Assembly (NCBI RefSeq): GCF_002135315.1
Contig: NZ_NEGA01000003.1
Location: 62,001-126,000, forward strand
DNA length: 64,000 nt
Source of the DNA: Acinetobacter sp. ANC 3903
GTDB lineage: Bacteria > Pseudomonadota > Gammaproteobacteria > Pseudomonadales > Moraxellaceae
Direction: 5' to 3'
Shown: positions 18,059-27,833 of the stretch, piece after piece
Layout: every line of letters starts with the position of its first letter
Numbering within the stretch: the stretch's first letter is position 1
Notes under the pieces: model-generated
Told to the model about the DNA's origin: nothing
What the model saw: only the letters and a program-made list of their open reading frames with translations
Database searches by the model: none
Program-made: the position numbers and the translations under genes

Positions 18059-18124
18059 TTAAAAAGAATTATAGATATAGTATGCAATATTGCATAGTAA
18101 TAAAATCAAACCAATATAAGGCAT
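18059..18124 (-). CDS. Possible 21-aa hydrophobic membrane peptide upstream of mlaF
   Basis: The minus-strand ORF reads MPYIGLILLLCNIAYYIYNSF then TAA. A strong AGAGGTG ribosome site sits 4-5 nt before the ATG, unusually good for this window. Further upstream a TATACT -10 and TTAACC -35 (16-bp spacing) could drive it. The whole peptide is one potential transmembrane helix. It lies 150 bp before mlaF in the same orientation, so it may be on the mla transcript. It has no recognised family, and single-helix toxins or regulators of this size exist. Expression is unproven. Confidence 0.4.
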   Translation of the reverse strand: MPYIGLILLLCNIAYYIYNSF

Positions 18125-18246
18125 AATCACCTCTTGATTAAAATTCCATACATAATGATGAGATTCATTATTCATATTTAACAGAATGAAAATAAAATAT
18201 GACTTAGTATACATTTTTATTCGATAAGGTTAAAGATTAGTCTCAT

Positions 18247-18276
18247 AAAAAAACCGGTGTTTCCACCGGTTTTTTA
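18247..18276. terminator. Terminator after the DEAD-box helicase gene
   Basis: A perfect 7-bp stem ACCGGTG/CACCGGT (18253-18259 with 18264-18270), loop TTTC, flanked by A and T runs. It acts on the minus-strand helicase gene ending at 18296. Confidence 0.88.
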
Positions 18277-18295
18277 CTATCAAAATCTAACGTTT

Positions 18296-20158
18296 TTAGT
18301 CGTTAAATTTACGACGTGGGCGATCTTCGCCAAAGTTACGTTGCGGACGATCTTCGCCAAAGTTACGTTGCGGACGGTCGCCAAAATCACGCTTAGGACG
18401 GTCGCCGAAGCTGCGTTGTGGACGGTCACCAGTAAATTCGCGACGTGGACGATCTGCGCCTTCACGAGCTGGTTTATAGTCTACGCGGTTACCACGGTTG
18501 TCATCGTTAGAACGCGGTTTGTCACCAAAGCTGCGTTGCGGACGATCACCATAACCACCTTCACGACGTGGAGCTGGACGATCACCGAAATCACGTTTTG
18601 GACGATCATCGAAAGAACGTTGTGGACGGTCGCCAAAACCACCTTCACGACGTGGAGCTGGACGATCACCGAAATCACGTTTAGGACGGTCATCAAAAGA
18701 GCGTTGTGGACGATCGCCATAACCACCTTCACGACGTGGAGCTGGACGATCACCGAAGTCACGACGTGGACGATCTTCTCCACCGAATGCTGGACGTTCG
18801 CCACGTGGTTTGTCATCGTAGCTACGACGTGGACGATCATCACCGCCTTCACGACGTTTGAAGTTGCTTTCGCCTTCAAAACGACTACGGCCACCGCCAT
18901 CACGACCACGACCGCCGCCAAAACCGCCACGACCACGACCACCGCCGTCACGACCACGACCACCGCCATCACGACTACCGCGTGCAGGAGGTGGAGATGG
19001 CTCAAGACCTTCAATTTCAGATACATTTAAACGTGCATCTAGGAAGTCTTCTAAAGCACGGATCTTGCCGCGTTCACGGTAAGTAGCAAGAGTAATTGCT
19101 TTACCTGTACGACCCGCACGGCCAGTACGACCAATACGGTGTACATAGTCTTCGTTCTTCATAGGAAGACCGAAGTTAATTACGTGTGAAATTGTTGGTA
19201 CGTCAAGACCACGAGCAGCCACGTCAGTTGCAACTAGGATTTTTGCACGACCTTCACGGATGCTACGTAAACGACGGTTACGAACAGTTTGTGGCATAGC
19301 ACCATGAAGCGCTACAACTGATAAACCTGCTTCAGCAAGTTCTTCAGCCAACATATCTGTATCTTCTTGAGTTGACGCAAATACTACTGCTTGATCAACG
19401 TCTTCTTCGTTTAACCAGTGAGTAAGTAATTTTTTCTTGTGTTCAAAGCCATCAGTCCAGTGCAAAGTCTGAGTGATGTCAGTGTTTGTAGAGTGACCAG
19501 TTTCGATCGAGATACGCATTGGATCATTCATCATGCGTTCAGCAAGCGTAATGATACGTGGTGCAAAAGTCGCAGAGAACATAAGTGTTTGCTTGCGGTT
19601 TGCAGCCAAGTCACCAATTGCTTCTAGGTCTTCAGAGAAACCCAGGTCAAGCATGCGGTCAGCTTCATCGACAATTAATGAGTCAACTTTATCAAGTTTG
19701 ATTTGACGACGGTTAACCAAGTCAAGTAAACGACCTGGAGTCGCTACAACCACTTGTGCGCCTTTTAACTGCTGGATTTGTTTACCAAAAGGCATACCAC
19801 CCATGATCGCAGCAACACGAACACCTTTCATGTGACGTACAAGTGCAATCGCATCTTGACATACTTGTTGTGCTAACTCACGAGTAGGAGAAATCACTAA
19901 AATGGATGGTTGAGTAACCGCTTTCATACGCTCTTTAAACGGTACGAAAGTTTCTTGATTTGCAAGCGCATTCAAAGTTGGAAGCAAGAATGCAGCAGTT
20001 TTACCAGAACCTGTTTGGCTTGATACTAAAAGGTCTTTACCTTCAAGTGCAGCAGGAATCGCTTGTTCTTGTACAGGAGTTGGCGTAGTAAAGCCTAAAC
20101 CTTCAAGAGCCTGTGTTAATGACTCATCGAGGGAAAAATCAGCAAAAGTTTTGCTCAT
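18296..20158 (-). CDS. DEAD-box RNA helicase with Arg/Gly/Asp-rich tail (RhlE/DeaD-like)
   Basis: A 620-aa helicase. The N-terminal Q motif is followed by Walker A SQTGSGKT at residues 47-54, PTRELAQQ, ATPGRLLD, DEAD near 165, SAT, and HRIGRTGRAGRTG before residue 380. From about 382 to the end is a low-complexity RNA-binding tail: an RGG/GGGR block, then repeats of DRPQRSF, DRPKRDF and DRPAPRREGG, including an 84-bp tandem unit in DNA (18554-18757). Such helicases remodel structured RNA in ribosome assembly, cold adaptation and decay. Naming it rhlE, csdA or deaD is not safe from sequence alone. A long structured leader precedes it. Confidence 0.93.
   Translation of the reverse strand: MSKTFADFSLDESLTQALEGLGFTTPTPVQEQAIPAALEGKDLLVSSQTGSGKTAAFLLPTLNALANQETFVPFKERMKAVTQPSILVISPTRELAQQVCQDAIALVRHMKGVRVAAIMGGMPFGKQIQQLKGAQVVVATPGRLLDLVNRRQIKLDKVDSLIVDEADRMLDLGFSEDLEAIGDLAANRKQTLMFSATFAPRIITLAERMMNDPMRISIETGHSTNTDITQTLHWTDGFEHKKKLLTHWLNEEDVDQAVVFASTQEDTDMLAEELAEAGLSVVALHGAMPQTVRNRRLRSIREGRAKILVATDVAARGLDVPTISHVINFGLPMKNEDYVHRIGRTGRAGRTGKAITLATYRERGKIRALEDFLDARLNVSEIEGLEPSPPPARGSRDGGGRGRDGGGRGRGGFGGGRGRDGGGRSRFEGESNFKRREGGDDRPRRSYDDKPRGERPAFGGEDRPRRDFGDRPAPRREGGYGDRPQRSFDDRPKRDFGDRPAPRREGGFGDRPQRSFDDRPKRDFGDRPAPRREGGYGDRPQRSFGDKPRSNDDNRGNRVDYKPAREGADRPRREFTGDRPQRSFGDRPKRDFGDRPQRNFGEDRPQRNFGEDRPRRKFND
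18520..18760 (-). repeat. 84-bp in-frame tandem repeats in the helicase tail
   Basis: ACCACCTTCACGACGTGG recurs at 18554, 18638 and 18722, exactly 84 bp (28 codons) apart. The encoded unit is FGDRPAPRREGG(Y/F)GDRPQRSFDDRPKRD. Copies are near-identical in DNA, so unit number could change by slippage or recombination. Confidence 0.85.
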
Positions 20159-20400
20159 AGAGAGTATTCACCCTGAAGTGGGTGCTCCATTTAATAAATT
20201 ACAATATGGACATCGGCAAAAAGCGGCACAGCAATTAGAGCTGAAAAATATAAGATTCAGCAGCGATCCGAATAACGACGATGTGGATATAACGCACGCA
20301 TGATTACGGCCGCAAACCTGAAGGAATCGCTTAAGCGATTGGGGCGCGAAGGATATGTCCTCTCTATGGACAGGACGCGCATACAATGATTAGAAGATAA
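20159..20400 (-). promoter_or_regulatory. Long structured 5' leader of the DEAD-box helicase gene
   Basis: Hairpins seen: CACCC/GGGTG at 20169-20173 with 20180-20184, whose arm lies at the ribosome site just before the ATG; a 16-bp perfect palindrome AATCGCTTAAGCGATT at 20325-20340; and GCGCG/CGCGC at 20344-20348 with 20376-20380 enclosing GTCC/GGAC. GC is higher here than in the AT-rich stretch beyond 20400. Autoregulatory or cold-responsive leaders are known for bacterial DEAD-box helicase genes. Here the function is inference. Confidence 0.5.
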
Positions 20401-20646
20401 TGTTCAGGTAAAGAACGGAAATTTAAGTGCGTGGCGGCATAATAACAGAATCATTTTAAAAAGTAATCATTTTTTTCGATTAAATTGTGCATAAATACTG
20501 TTTTTTTCAGTAACAGCCTATTTTATAACTCAATTTTGTTTAATTTTTAAACAATCCTTATTGTAACCTTTTTGTACTGAATAACAATGCGCTCAAACCT
20601 TGATCCACGGGTATTTTCAGTAAATCACGAATTTAATTCAAGAATA

Positions 20647-20680
20647 AAAAAAAGCCCTCACAAGGAGAGCTTTTTTTTGT
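20647..20680 (-). terminator. Probable terminator after suhB
   Basis: AAAGC-C-CTC and GAG-A-GCTTT arms, with one internal mismatch, are flanked by runs of eight A and eight T, directly after the suhB stop at 20704. Between 20400 and 20646 the sequence is AT-rich with no gene visible; it presumably contains the helicase promoter. Confidence 0.65.
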
Positions 20681-20703
20681 CATATCACTCGATTCAATCG
20701 ATC

Positions 20704-21534
20704 TTACTTGGCTGCTTCACCCCAAGCTGGAACAACAGCTTGCATTAAAGGTTTGAGCATTTTCATAGAGCAAGCAAGTACTTGACCATTTTCCATAGAA
20801 TCGGCACCACCACGCGCATCCACTACAGTACCACCCGCTTCTTTCACGATTAACTCGCCTGCAGCGATATCCCAAGGTTTCAGCCCCAGTTCAAAATAAC
20901 CATCTAAACGACCTGCAGCCACATAAGCCAAATCTAATGCAGCCGAACCTGCACGACGGTATTGTGCACCCGCTTCAGTCACGTTTAATAATGAGTTGAA
21001 ATGGTTTTTCGCATAAGAAATCACTTCACCGTTACGTTTCGCACGGTAAGCATGACCTACGGCAAGGAAAGTATTTTGCAGGCTGTCTTTGACATTTACG
21101 CGAATACGGCGTTGGTTCAACATTGCACCGCGACCACGACTTGCAGAGAATAACTCGTCTTTCACAGGGTCATAAATAACACCGTGTTGAGTCACACCTT
21201 TGTGTTGAACAGCAATAGAAATACAGAAATGCGGGAAGCCGTTAATGAAGTTTAAAGTCCCATCAAGCGGATCGATCACCCAACACCAGTCGGCGTCGTG
21301 ACCTTTACCTTCTTGCAGACCAAACTCTTCACCAAGGAAGCTGTGGTTTTTATAGCTTTTACGTAGAGTATCGATAGTCAATTGTTCCAAATAACGGTCT
21401 ACACGCGTTACCGGACCATCAATCCCTTTTTCTTCGACTTGTAGATCGAGTTTATGACGATTCTGATGCGCTTTTAAAAGCTCTTGACCAACTAATTGAG
21501 CCGCACGCGCAGCCATCACCACCATAGGTTCCAT
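20704..21534 (-). CDS. suhB: Inositol monophosphatase-family protein SuhB
   Basis: A 276-aa Mg-dependent phosphatase. Metal-site motifs are FLGEEFG (Glu ligand near 68), WVIDPLDGTLNFINGFPHFCISIAV (about 83-107), and WDIAAGELIVKEAGG near the C-terminus. In E. coli SuhB also joins ribosomal antitermination complexes and supports rRNA folding; whether this one does cannot be read from sequence. It shares the strand with dxs upstream, separated by a hairpin terminator (21581-21616), so it likely has its own promoter. Confidence 0.93.
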   Translation of the reverse strand: MEPMVVMAARAAQLVGQELLKAHQNRHKLDLQVEEKGIDGPVTRVDRYLEQLTIDTLRKSYKNHSFLGEEFGLQEGKGHDADWCWVIDPLDGTLNFINGFPHFCISIAVQHKGVTQHGVIYDPVKDELFSASRGRGAMLNQRRIRVNVKDSLQNTFLAVGHAYRAKRNGEVISYAKNHFNSLLNVTEAGAQYRRAGSAALDLAYVAAGRLDGYFELGLKPWDIAAGELIVKEAGGTVVDARGGADSMENGQVLACSMKMLKPLMQAVVPAWGEAAK

Positions 21535-21580
21535 TGAACACCCACTACAAATTTGAAGATATTGATAAAGAATAATGCAT

Positions 21581-21616
21581 AAAAGCCCTCACATTTTAGC
21601 AAATATGAGGGCTTTT
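21581..21616. terminator. Hairpin terminator between dxs and suhB
   Basis: An 11-bp perfect stem AAAAGCCCTCA/TGAGGGCTTTT (21581-21591 with 21606-21616) with a 14-nt loop. The T run in the dxs direction is short. Confidence 0.7.
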
Positions 21617-21649
21617 AGGGAAAAAATGTTTCTAAAATTTTAAAATGCT

Positions 21650-23557
21650 TCAGGATACCGACTGCACAAGTTTCAACCAAGCCAATTCAATTGATCTTTC
21701 AATGCCTTTGGCATCCAGCCCGGCCTGTTGCAGCATCTGTGCATGTGAAGCCTGATGCATGAAGATGTCTGCTAATCCCAAATTCAATATAGGTTTAACA
21801 ATTTGCGCCTGAGCTAAATACTCATTCACTGCACTGCCTGCCCCGGCCATCACGGCATGTTCTTCCACAGTCACAAACAGGCTGGTGGTTGCAGCCAGTT
21901 GATCAATGATCTGTTCATCCAGAGGTTTAACGAAGCGCATGTTTACGACACGCACACCAACATCATGACTGTCTGCCAAGACTTGTGCCGCTTCTAGCGC
22001 CGCACTGACACGGCTACCGAATGCCAGAATACTGATCTGTTCATCTTGCTGTTCATTCAAACTGACCACAATTTCTGCTTTGCCAATCTCCAAAGCAGTC
22101 AATTGTTGCTGAATTTCAACACCGACCCCATTACCACGCGGATAACGCACTGCTGTAGGTCCCTTATATAAATAAGCGGTATGTAACATTTGACGACATT
22201 CATTTTCATCTTTAGGCGCCATAATCACCATATTGGGTACGGTACGCATAAAGGCATAGTCATAGGCACCAGCATGGGTTGGGCCATCTTCACCGACCAG
22301 CCCTGCACGGTCAATGCCGAAAGTGACATCCAGATTTTGTAAGGCTACATCATGAATCAGCTGGTCATAACCACGCTGCAAGAAGGTCGAATAAATCGCA
22401 ACAACAGGCTTCAGTCCTTCACATGCCATACCGGCAGCTAATGTCACAGCATGCTGCTCGGCAATCGCCACATCAAAAAAGCGTTCAGGAAACTGTTTGG
22501 CAAACTGCACCATGCCTGAACCTTCACACATGGCCGGCGTAATGGCCAGCAAGCGCTGATCTTGTGCAGCTTCATCGCATAGCCATTGTCCAAACACATC
22601 GGAATATTTTGGTGCGGTATTGCTTGAAGATGTAGCATTTAATTTACTGATGGCATGGTACTTAATCTGGTCGGCTTCAGCTGGCGCAAAGCCTTTGCCT
22701 TTTTTGGTATAGACATGAATTAAACGTGGGCCTTTACGTTTTTTTAAGGCATCAAAGACCTGTACCAGCTGATTGACATCATGCCCGTCGAACGGACCAA
22801 AATAATCAAAACCAATGGCTTTAAACAGGTTGTCCGCAGCTTCAGTAGCAGCACAGTGCAAACGTGAATTGTAAGTCCATTCCGGATGCGGCTGGATATA
22901 CGCTTCGCCCTCATCAGTAATATTCACTGATTCACCGCGTTCCCAAATGGCAGCCAAATGTTTGGCAAAACCGCCGGTACTGCATGAAATAGACATGTCA
23001 TTGTCATTCAGCACTACCATAAGGTCGGCCTGATGGGCAACGGCATCATTCATGGCTTCAAAGGCCATGCCGGCCGTCATTGCGCCATCGCCAATAATGG
23101 AAACCACTTCACAAGGATCTTTCTGGTAACGGCGTGCCAGTGACATGCCTAAGCCCGCAGAAATTGCAGTAGAAGAATGACCAACGCCAAAGGTATCGAA
23201 TACCGATTCTTCACGCGCCGGAAAAGCAGCCAGACCGTCTTTGGCACGAATGGTGGTCAGTTGTTCACGGCGACCGGTTAAGGCTTTATGCGGATAGGCC
23301 TGATGACCGACATCCCAAATCAGGCGATCATGCGGGGTATTAAAACTATAGTGCAAAGCAACGGTCAGCTCGATTACACCCAAATTGGCACCAAAATGGC
23401 CACCGCTCTGTCCTGCCGCATACAAAATGTACTGACGTAACTCATCCGCCACTTTTTCTAATTGGCTGCGCTCGAGCAATCGTAATTGTTGAGGATGATC
23501 AATTGCATCCAGCAACGGAGTTACAGGGCGGTGAGTCGGTATTTCTGTATACAACAT
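21650..23557 (-). CDS. dxs: 1-deoxy-D-xylulose-5-phosphate synthase
   Basis: A 635-aa thiamine-diphosphate enzyme condensing pyruvate and glyceraldehyde 3-phosphate, the first step of the MEP isoprenoid pathway. [21 protein letters not shown] (catalytic His region), the ThDP site [17 protein letters not shown], and [18 protein letters not shown] are intact. I chose the ATG at 23557; the open frame has a TTG three codons earlier, but that would sit on the GAAGG ribosome site. It is divergent from ribA, and the 308-bp gap contains a dyad at 23666-23691. Confidence 0.96.
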   Translation of the reverse strand: MLYTEIPTHRPVTPLLDAIDHPQQLRLLERSQLEKVADELRQYILYAAGQSGGHFGANLGVIELTVALHYSFNTPHDRLIWDVGHQAYPHKALTGRREQLTTIRAKDGLAAFPAREESVFDTFGVGHSSTAISAGLGMSLARRYQKDPCEVVSIIGDGAMTAGMAFEAMNDAVAHQADLMVVLNDNDMSISCSTGGFAKHLAAIWERGESVNITDEGEAYIQPHPEWTYNSRLHCAATEAADNLFKAIGFDYFGPFDGHDVNQLVQVFDALKKRKGPRLIHVYTKKGKGFAPAEADQIKYHAISKLNATSSSNTAPKYSDVFGQWLCDEAAQDQRLLAITPAMCEGSGMVQFAKQFPERFFDVAIAEQHAVTLAAGMACEGLKPVVAIYSTFLQRGYDQLIHDVALQNLDVTFGIDRAGLVGEDGPTHAGAYDYAFMRTVPNMVIMAPKDENECRQMLHTAYLYKGPTAVRYPRGNGVGVEIQQQLTALEIGKAEIVVSLNEQQDEQISILAFGSRVSAALEAAQVLADSHDVGVRVVNMRFVKPLDEQIIDQLAATTSLFVTVEEHAVMAGAGSAVNEYLAQAQIVKPILNLGLADIFMHQASHAQMLQQAGLDAKGIERSIELAWLKLVQSVS

Positions 23558-23865
23558 AAATGGCAAAGCCTTCTAAAGCCTGGCAAATCCTAAGCTAGGT
23601 AAACGGGTTATCGAGCACAATGGTCGAATTGTATCACCTTTAAATCAGCCACATTCCTAGCGATGCAGTTTAGAGGCAAATCTCTATACTGGGTGTTTGT
23701 TCATGAGCGAGATTATCCTGAATAATCTTACTATTTATCAACCATTATCGTTCGCTTTATACAAAAAAGGAAATCTTCTGCATAAATTCATCTTTACAAT
23801 TCAACTAATGTCCAAGCATTCAGCTATACTTTAGCTAATTAATGAACTATTTAACGAGTTAAGCA
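23558..23865. other. Divergent dxs-ribA intergenic region with a dyad
   Basis: No ORF with a ribosome site is seen. CAGTTTAGAG (23666-23675) and CTCTATACTG (23682-23691) form a 9-of-10 inverted repeat around 6 nt, a possible operator or hairpin. No FMN (RFN) riboswitch signature is recognisable before ribA, nor a ThDP riboswitch before dxs. Confidence 0.4.
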
Positions 23866-24468
23866 GTGCCTATAGAGTTTGTCGCGACTTCAAGATTACC
23901 AACCGCTTTTGGTGAATTTAAAATCACGGTATTTCAAGACCCTAAAACAGGTGAAGAACATGTAGCTCTTTCTAAAGGCTTAGACACTCCCCCTACTGAA
24001 CCGGTATTGGTGCGGATTCATTCTGAATGTTTAACCGGTGATGCCTTTTCTTCACTCAAATGCGATTGCGGTCCACAGCTTCAAGCCACACAAAAATTAA
24101 TCAATGAAGTCGGTCAAGGCGTTATTCTGTATTTACGTCAGGAAGGCCGTGGCATTGGGCTGACCAACAAGATTCGTGCCTATGCCTTGCAGGATCAGGG
24201 ACATGATACGGTCGATGCCAATTTAATGCTGAACTTGCCGGCGGATGCACGAAGCTATGACATGTGCACCATCATGCTCGACCATTTGCAGGTCAAACAG
24301 GTGAAACTGATTACCAATAATCCTTCCAAGATTCAGGCGCTACAAGAAATGGGTATTGATGTGGTCGATCGTGTGCCGCTAACTGTCGGTTTAAATCCTT
24401 TCAATGCAGAATATCTAAAAACCAAACATGAACGCATGGCGCATATGTATAAGAAAGGCGATTTTTAA
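23866..24468 (+). CDS. ribA: GTP cyclohydrolase II
   Basis: A 200-aa enzyme converting GTP to the first pyrimidine intermediate of riboflavin synthesis. Zinc ligands C55, C66 and C68 ([17 protein letters not shown]) and RQEGRGIGL at 91-99 are exact family signatures. It is a stand-alone RibA, not fused to a RibB domain. The start is GTG with only a weak ribosome site, so modest expression is likely. An R2 hairpin array separates it from convergent hemN. Confidence 0.96.
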   Translation: MPIEFVATSRLPTAFGEFKITVFQDPKTGEEHVALSKGLDTPPTEPVLVRIHSECLTGDAFSSLKCDCGPQLQATQKLINEVGQGVILYLRQEGRGIGLTNKIRAYALQDQGHDTVDANLMLNLPADARSYDMCTIMLDHLQVKQVKLITNNPSKIQALQEMGIDVVDRVPLTVGLNPFNAEYLKTKHERMAHMYKKGDF

Positions 24469-24507
24469 TATCCTTTTTATTTTATAAATCTCCCCGACTT
24501 TGATACA

Positions 24508-24622
24508 AATCCACCCCAACCCTCCTTTACTAAAGGAGGGAGTTTTCCCTTTCCACTTATTGGAATTTAGGGAAGCCTCCCTTTTTTAAAGGGTGAGGAG
24601 CACTGCTCCGCAAGGAGGGATT
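24508..24622. repeat. R2 hairpin repeat array between ribA and hemN
   Basis: CCCTCCTTTA (24520-24529) and TAAAGGAGGG (24531-24540) are exact inverted repeats. GCCTCCCTTTTTTAAAGGGTGAGG and CTCCGCAAGGAGGG follow to 24620. The elements occupy nearly all of the convergent gap and may terminate both genes. Confidence 0.55.
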
Positions 24623-25987
24623 CTAAATCGTCATCGAGAAAATCCGGTTTTCCGGAACCCGACGTTTTAAGCGCAAATCAAAGGCCATACAGATATTACG
24701 CACAAAAGGCTTGCCTTGTTCAGTCACGGTGATGCCCTGCTCATCAAGCTGTAGTAATTGATCCTGCTGCATTTCTGCAAGTTGCAGCAAAATTTCGGGC
24801 AATTCAGGAAACTGCATAGCTTCGGATTGCCAGGACGTGCTGAATGTACACATCAAATTTAAGATATGTTCGCGGATGATTAAATCCTCTGTATTCAGCA
24901 CATGACCTTTGACCACTGGAATTTCATCCAGCTCTAAACGTGCATAATAATCTTCCAGTTTCTTTTCATTTTGTGCAAAGCTGTACCAGCTGTCACTAAT
25001 GGAAGAAATCCCCAAGCCAATCATCACTTGCGTTTTGGATGAGGTATAGCCCATAAAATTACGATGCAAAGTTCCGGCCTGAAAAGACTGATACATACTG
25101 TCCCGACTTAAGGCAAAATGATCCATACCAATTTCATGGTAACCATGCTTTAAAAGCTGCTTCTTGCCTTCTTCATAAAGCTGGCGCTTCAGCTGATCTT
25201 TAGGCACATCGTGATCTTTAAAACCGCGTTGACCATTGCCCTTAATCCACGGCACATGGGCATAGCTATAAAACGCTAAACGGTCTGGCATTAAACTGCT
25301 GGTTTGGTCAATGGTATTTAGTACATCTTCCAGATTTTGAAAAGGTAAGCCAAAGACCAGGTCATGGGAAATGGACGTATAACCAATTTCACGTGCCCAC
25401 TCCGTTACACGCTGTACATGTTCAAAAGGCTGCATCCGATGGATGGCTTTTTGCACGGTTTCATTGTAGTCCTGAACCCCGTAACTGACCCGACGAAAAC
25501 CCAGATCATATAAGGCTTGCAGATGTTCACGGGTGGTATTATTCGGGTGACCTTCAAAGCTAAACTCATGCTCGGCAGCCACCTCTGCCTTTGCCAAAAT
25601 GCCTTGAATTAGCTGTTGTAAATGCTCAACCGAAAAGAAGGTCGGCGTGCCGCCGCCTAAGTGAATTTCTTTAATTTTCGGCGTTGTTGCCAGTAGTTGG
25701 CAATACAAGTCCCATTCTTTGAGCACGGCCTGAATATAAGGCTGTTCCATCTCATGCTTTTTGGTTACCCGTTTATGGCAGCCGCAGAAAGTGCACAAGC
25801 TTTCACAGAAAGGCAGATGGATATACAGACTAATGCCTTCGCTTGGGTTAGATTCATCAAAGGAACGCTTTAAGGTCTGTTTCCACAGCTCAAGCGAAAA
25901 TGGCTCGACTTCCCAATACGGCACCGTTGGATAACTGGTATAACGGGGTCCCGGTACATTATATTTTTGAATTAAAGAACTCGTCAT
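24623..25987 (-). CDS. hemN: Oxygen-independent coproporphyrinogen III dehydrogenase HemN
   Basis: A 454-aa radical-SAM enzyme that decarboxylates coproporphyrinogen III without oxygen. The cluster motif C61-x3-C65-x2-C68-x-C70 (FCESLCTFCGC) includes the extra fourth Cys that marks true HemN rather than HemW. It starts MTSSLIQKYNVPGPRYTSYPTV, the family-standard start, at 25987, with GAGTGGA upstream; a 22-codon extension to 26053 lacks family similarity. It is divergent from hemF, the oxygen-dependent isozyme. No exact FNR/Anr box was found between them. Confidence 0.95.
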   Translation of the reverse strand: MTSSLIQKYNVPGPRYTSYPTVPYWEVEPFSLELWKQTLKRSFDESNPSEGISLYIHLPFCESLCTFCGCHKRVTKKHEMEQPYIQAVLKEWDLYCQLLATTPKIKEIHLGGGTPTFFSVEHLQQLIQGILAKAEVAAEHEFSFEGHPNNTTREHLQALYDLGFRRVSYGVQDYNETVQKAIHRMQPFEHVQRVTEWAREIGYTSISHDLVFGLPFQNLEDVLNTIDQTSSLMPDRLAFYSYAHVPWIKGNGQRGFKDHDVPKDQLKRQLYEEGKKQLLKHGYHEIGMDHFALSRDSMYQSFQAGTLHRNFMGYTSSKTQVMIGLGISSISDSWYSFAQNEKKLEDYYARLELDEIPVVKGHVLNTEDLIIREHILNLMCTFSTSWQSEAMQFPELPEILLQLAEMQQDQLLQLDEQGITVTEQGKPFVRNICMAFDLRLKRRVPENRIFSMTI

Positions 25988-26244
25988 ATTAAATATCCAC
26001 TCTTCACTGCAACAGCCAGTTATACCCATAACCAAGCCAATATTTTGCATCACATATTTAACCCATTTTGCTGAGCTTGATCATAGAATTCAACCTAGTG
26101 AAAAAGTCGGAATATTTTTCAGTGCTCACGTCGAAGCAAAGCCTGAACAAAAATGATTGCATCCGTTTCAAGAAAACATCCTGCTGCATAAAATCCTTAA
26201 TCTTTTATGCAATTTATGTTTTGATGTGATGAGTTTTTTAATAA

Positions 26245-27207
<963 letters not shown>

Positions 27208-27220
27208 ATTAAAAGTTTCT

Positions 27221-27253
27221 ATCCCTTTTTCTGAGCAGAAAGAGGGATTTTTC
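27221..27253 (+). terminator. Terminator after hemF
   Basis: ATCCCTTTTTCT (27221-27232) pairs with AGAAAGAGGGAT (27237-27248, one G-T wobble), loop GAGC, then T-rich sequence. Confidence 0.75.
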
Positions 27254-27496
27254 TATTGAAATAAATCTTAAAATTAAATCGACACATCAAAAAATTAAAT
27301 AATTAAAATCAATATCTTAAAGTAACTTAAATACTTAGCCACACCATAAAAAGAAGAAAAACTGACATATTTCCTTACAGCACCAGACGCTAATATGTCA
27401 CAAAATTCGTTTAGACTGAATCATTCAATTCACCATCATCGCGAATATGCACAGCATGCACAAATACAATAATTCATGCTGAAGGAAGATAAAACT

Positions 27497-27703
27497 ATGC
27501 TTAATATGATTCTAAATCACAAGGCCATTCTATTTTGGTCGATTATAACCCTGATGGTCTGCTCGATCAGCATTACCTTGCTTTCAGACAGCACCCTTGC
27601 CGATAGCTTATCGATTAGCTTTACCATATTTGCCGGTTTTGCCTTGTTTTTTACTGCAGCCATGTGGCTTGAAGACCGAGTGCATGAAATTTGTAATCCT
27701 TAA
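27497..27703 (+). CDS. Small membrane protein of unknown function
   Basis: A 68-aa protein from the ATG at 27497 (AAGGAAG upstream). An earlier in-frame ATG at 27476 lacks a ribosome site. Two hydrophobic helices are seen, AILFWSIITLMVCSISITLL (about 9-28) and ISFTIFAGFALFFTAAMWL (about 39-57), with a charged end LEDRVHEICNP. No family recognised. It sits between hemF and aroE on the same strand. A 9-bp inverted repeat TGACATATT/AATATGTCA (27363-27371 with 27392-27400) lies upstream and may be regulatory. Confidence 0.65.
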   Translation: MLNMILNHKAILFWSIITLMVCSISITLLSDSTLADSLSISFTIFAGFALFFTAAMWLEDRVHEICNP

Positions 27704-27833
27704 CAGGATTTAACTTTACCACTTTAACAATCCCCCTTCTTCCTTGTTTGCCGTTTTTCCTTTCCTTAGTGGCTTTAGCCTGGGGGAAAAATCACGTATA
27801 TTGAATGCCATTTCCGCACACGGACCTTGTGAA

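Noticed and set aside
18257..19030. A 257-codon plus-strand ORF rich in Thr, Trp and Ala opposite the helicase tail
   Set aside because: It is a mirror of the Arg/Gly/Asp repeat codons on the other strand; low complexity, no ribosome site and overlaps a clear conserved gene.
23567..23865. Possible FMN riboswitch before ribA
   Set aside because: None of the conserved RFN-element segments is present in the gap.
26060..26110. TTGATCATAGAATTCAA resembling an FNR/Anr box between hemN and hemF
   Set aside because: Spacing and right half-site do not fit TTGAT-N4-ATCAA, so oxygen control cannot be claimed from it.
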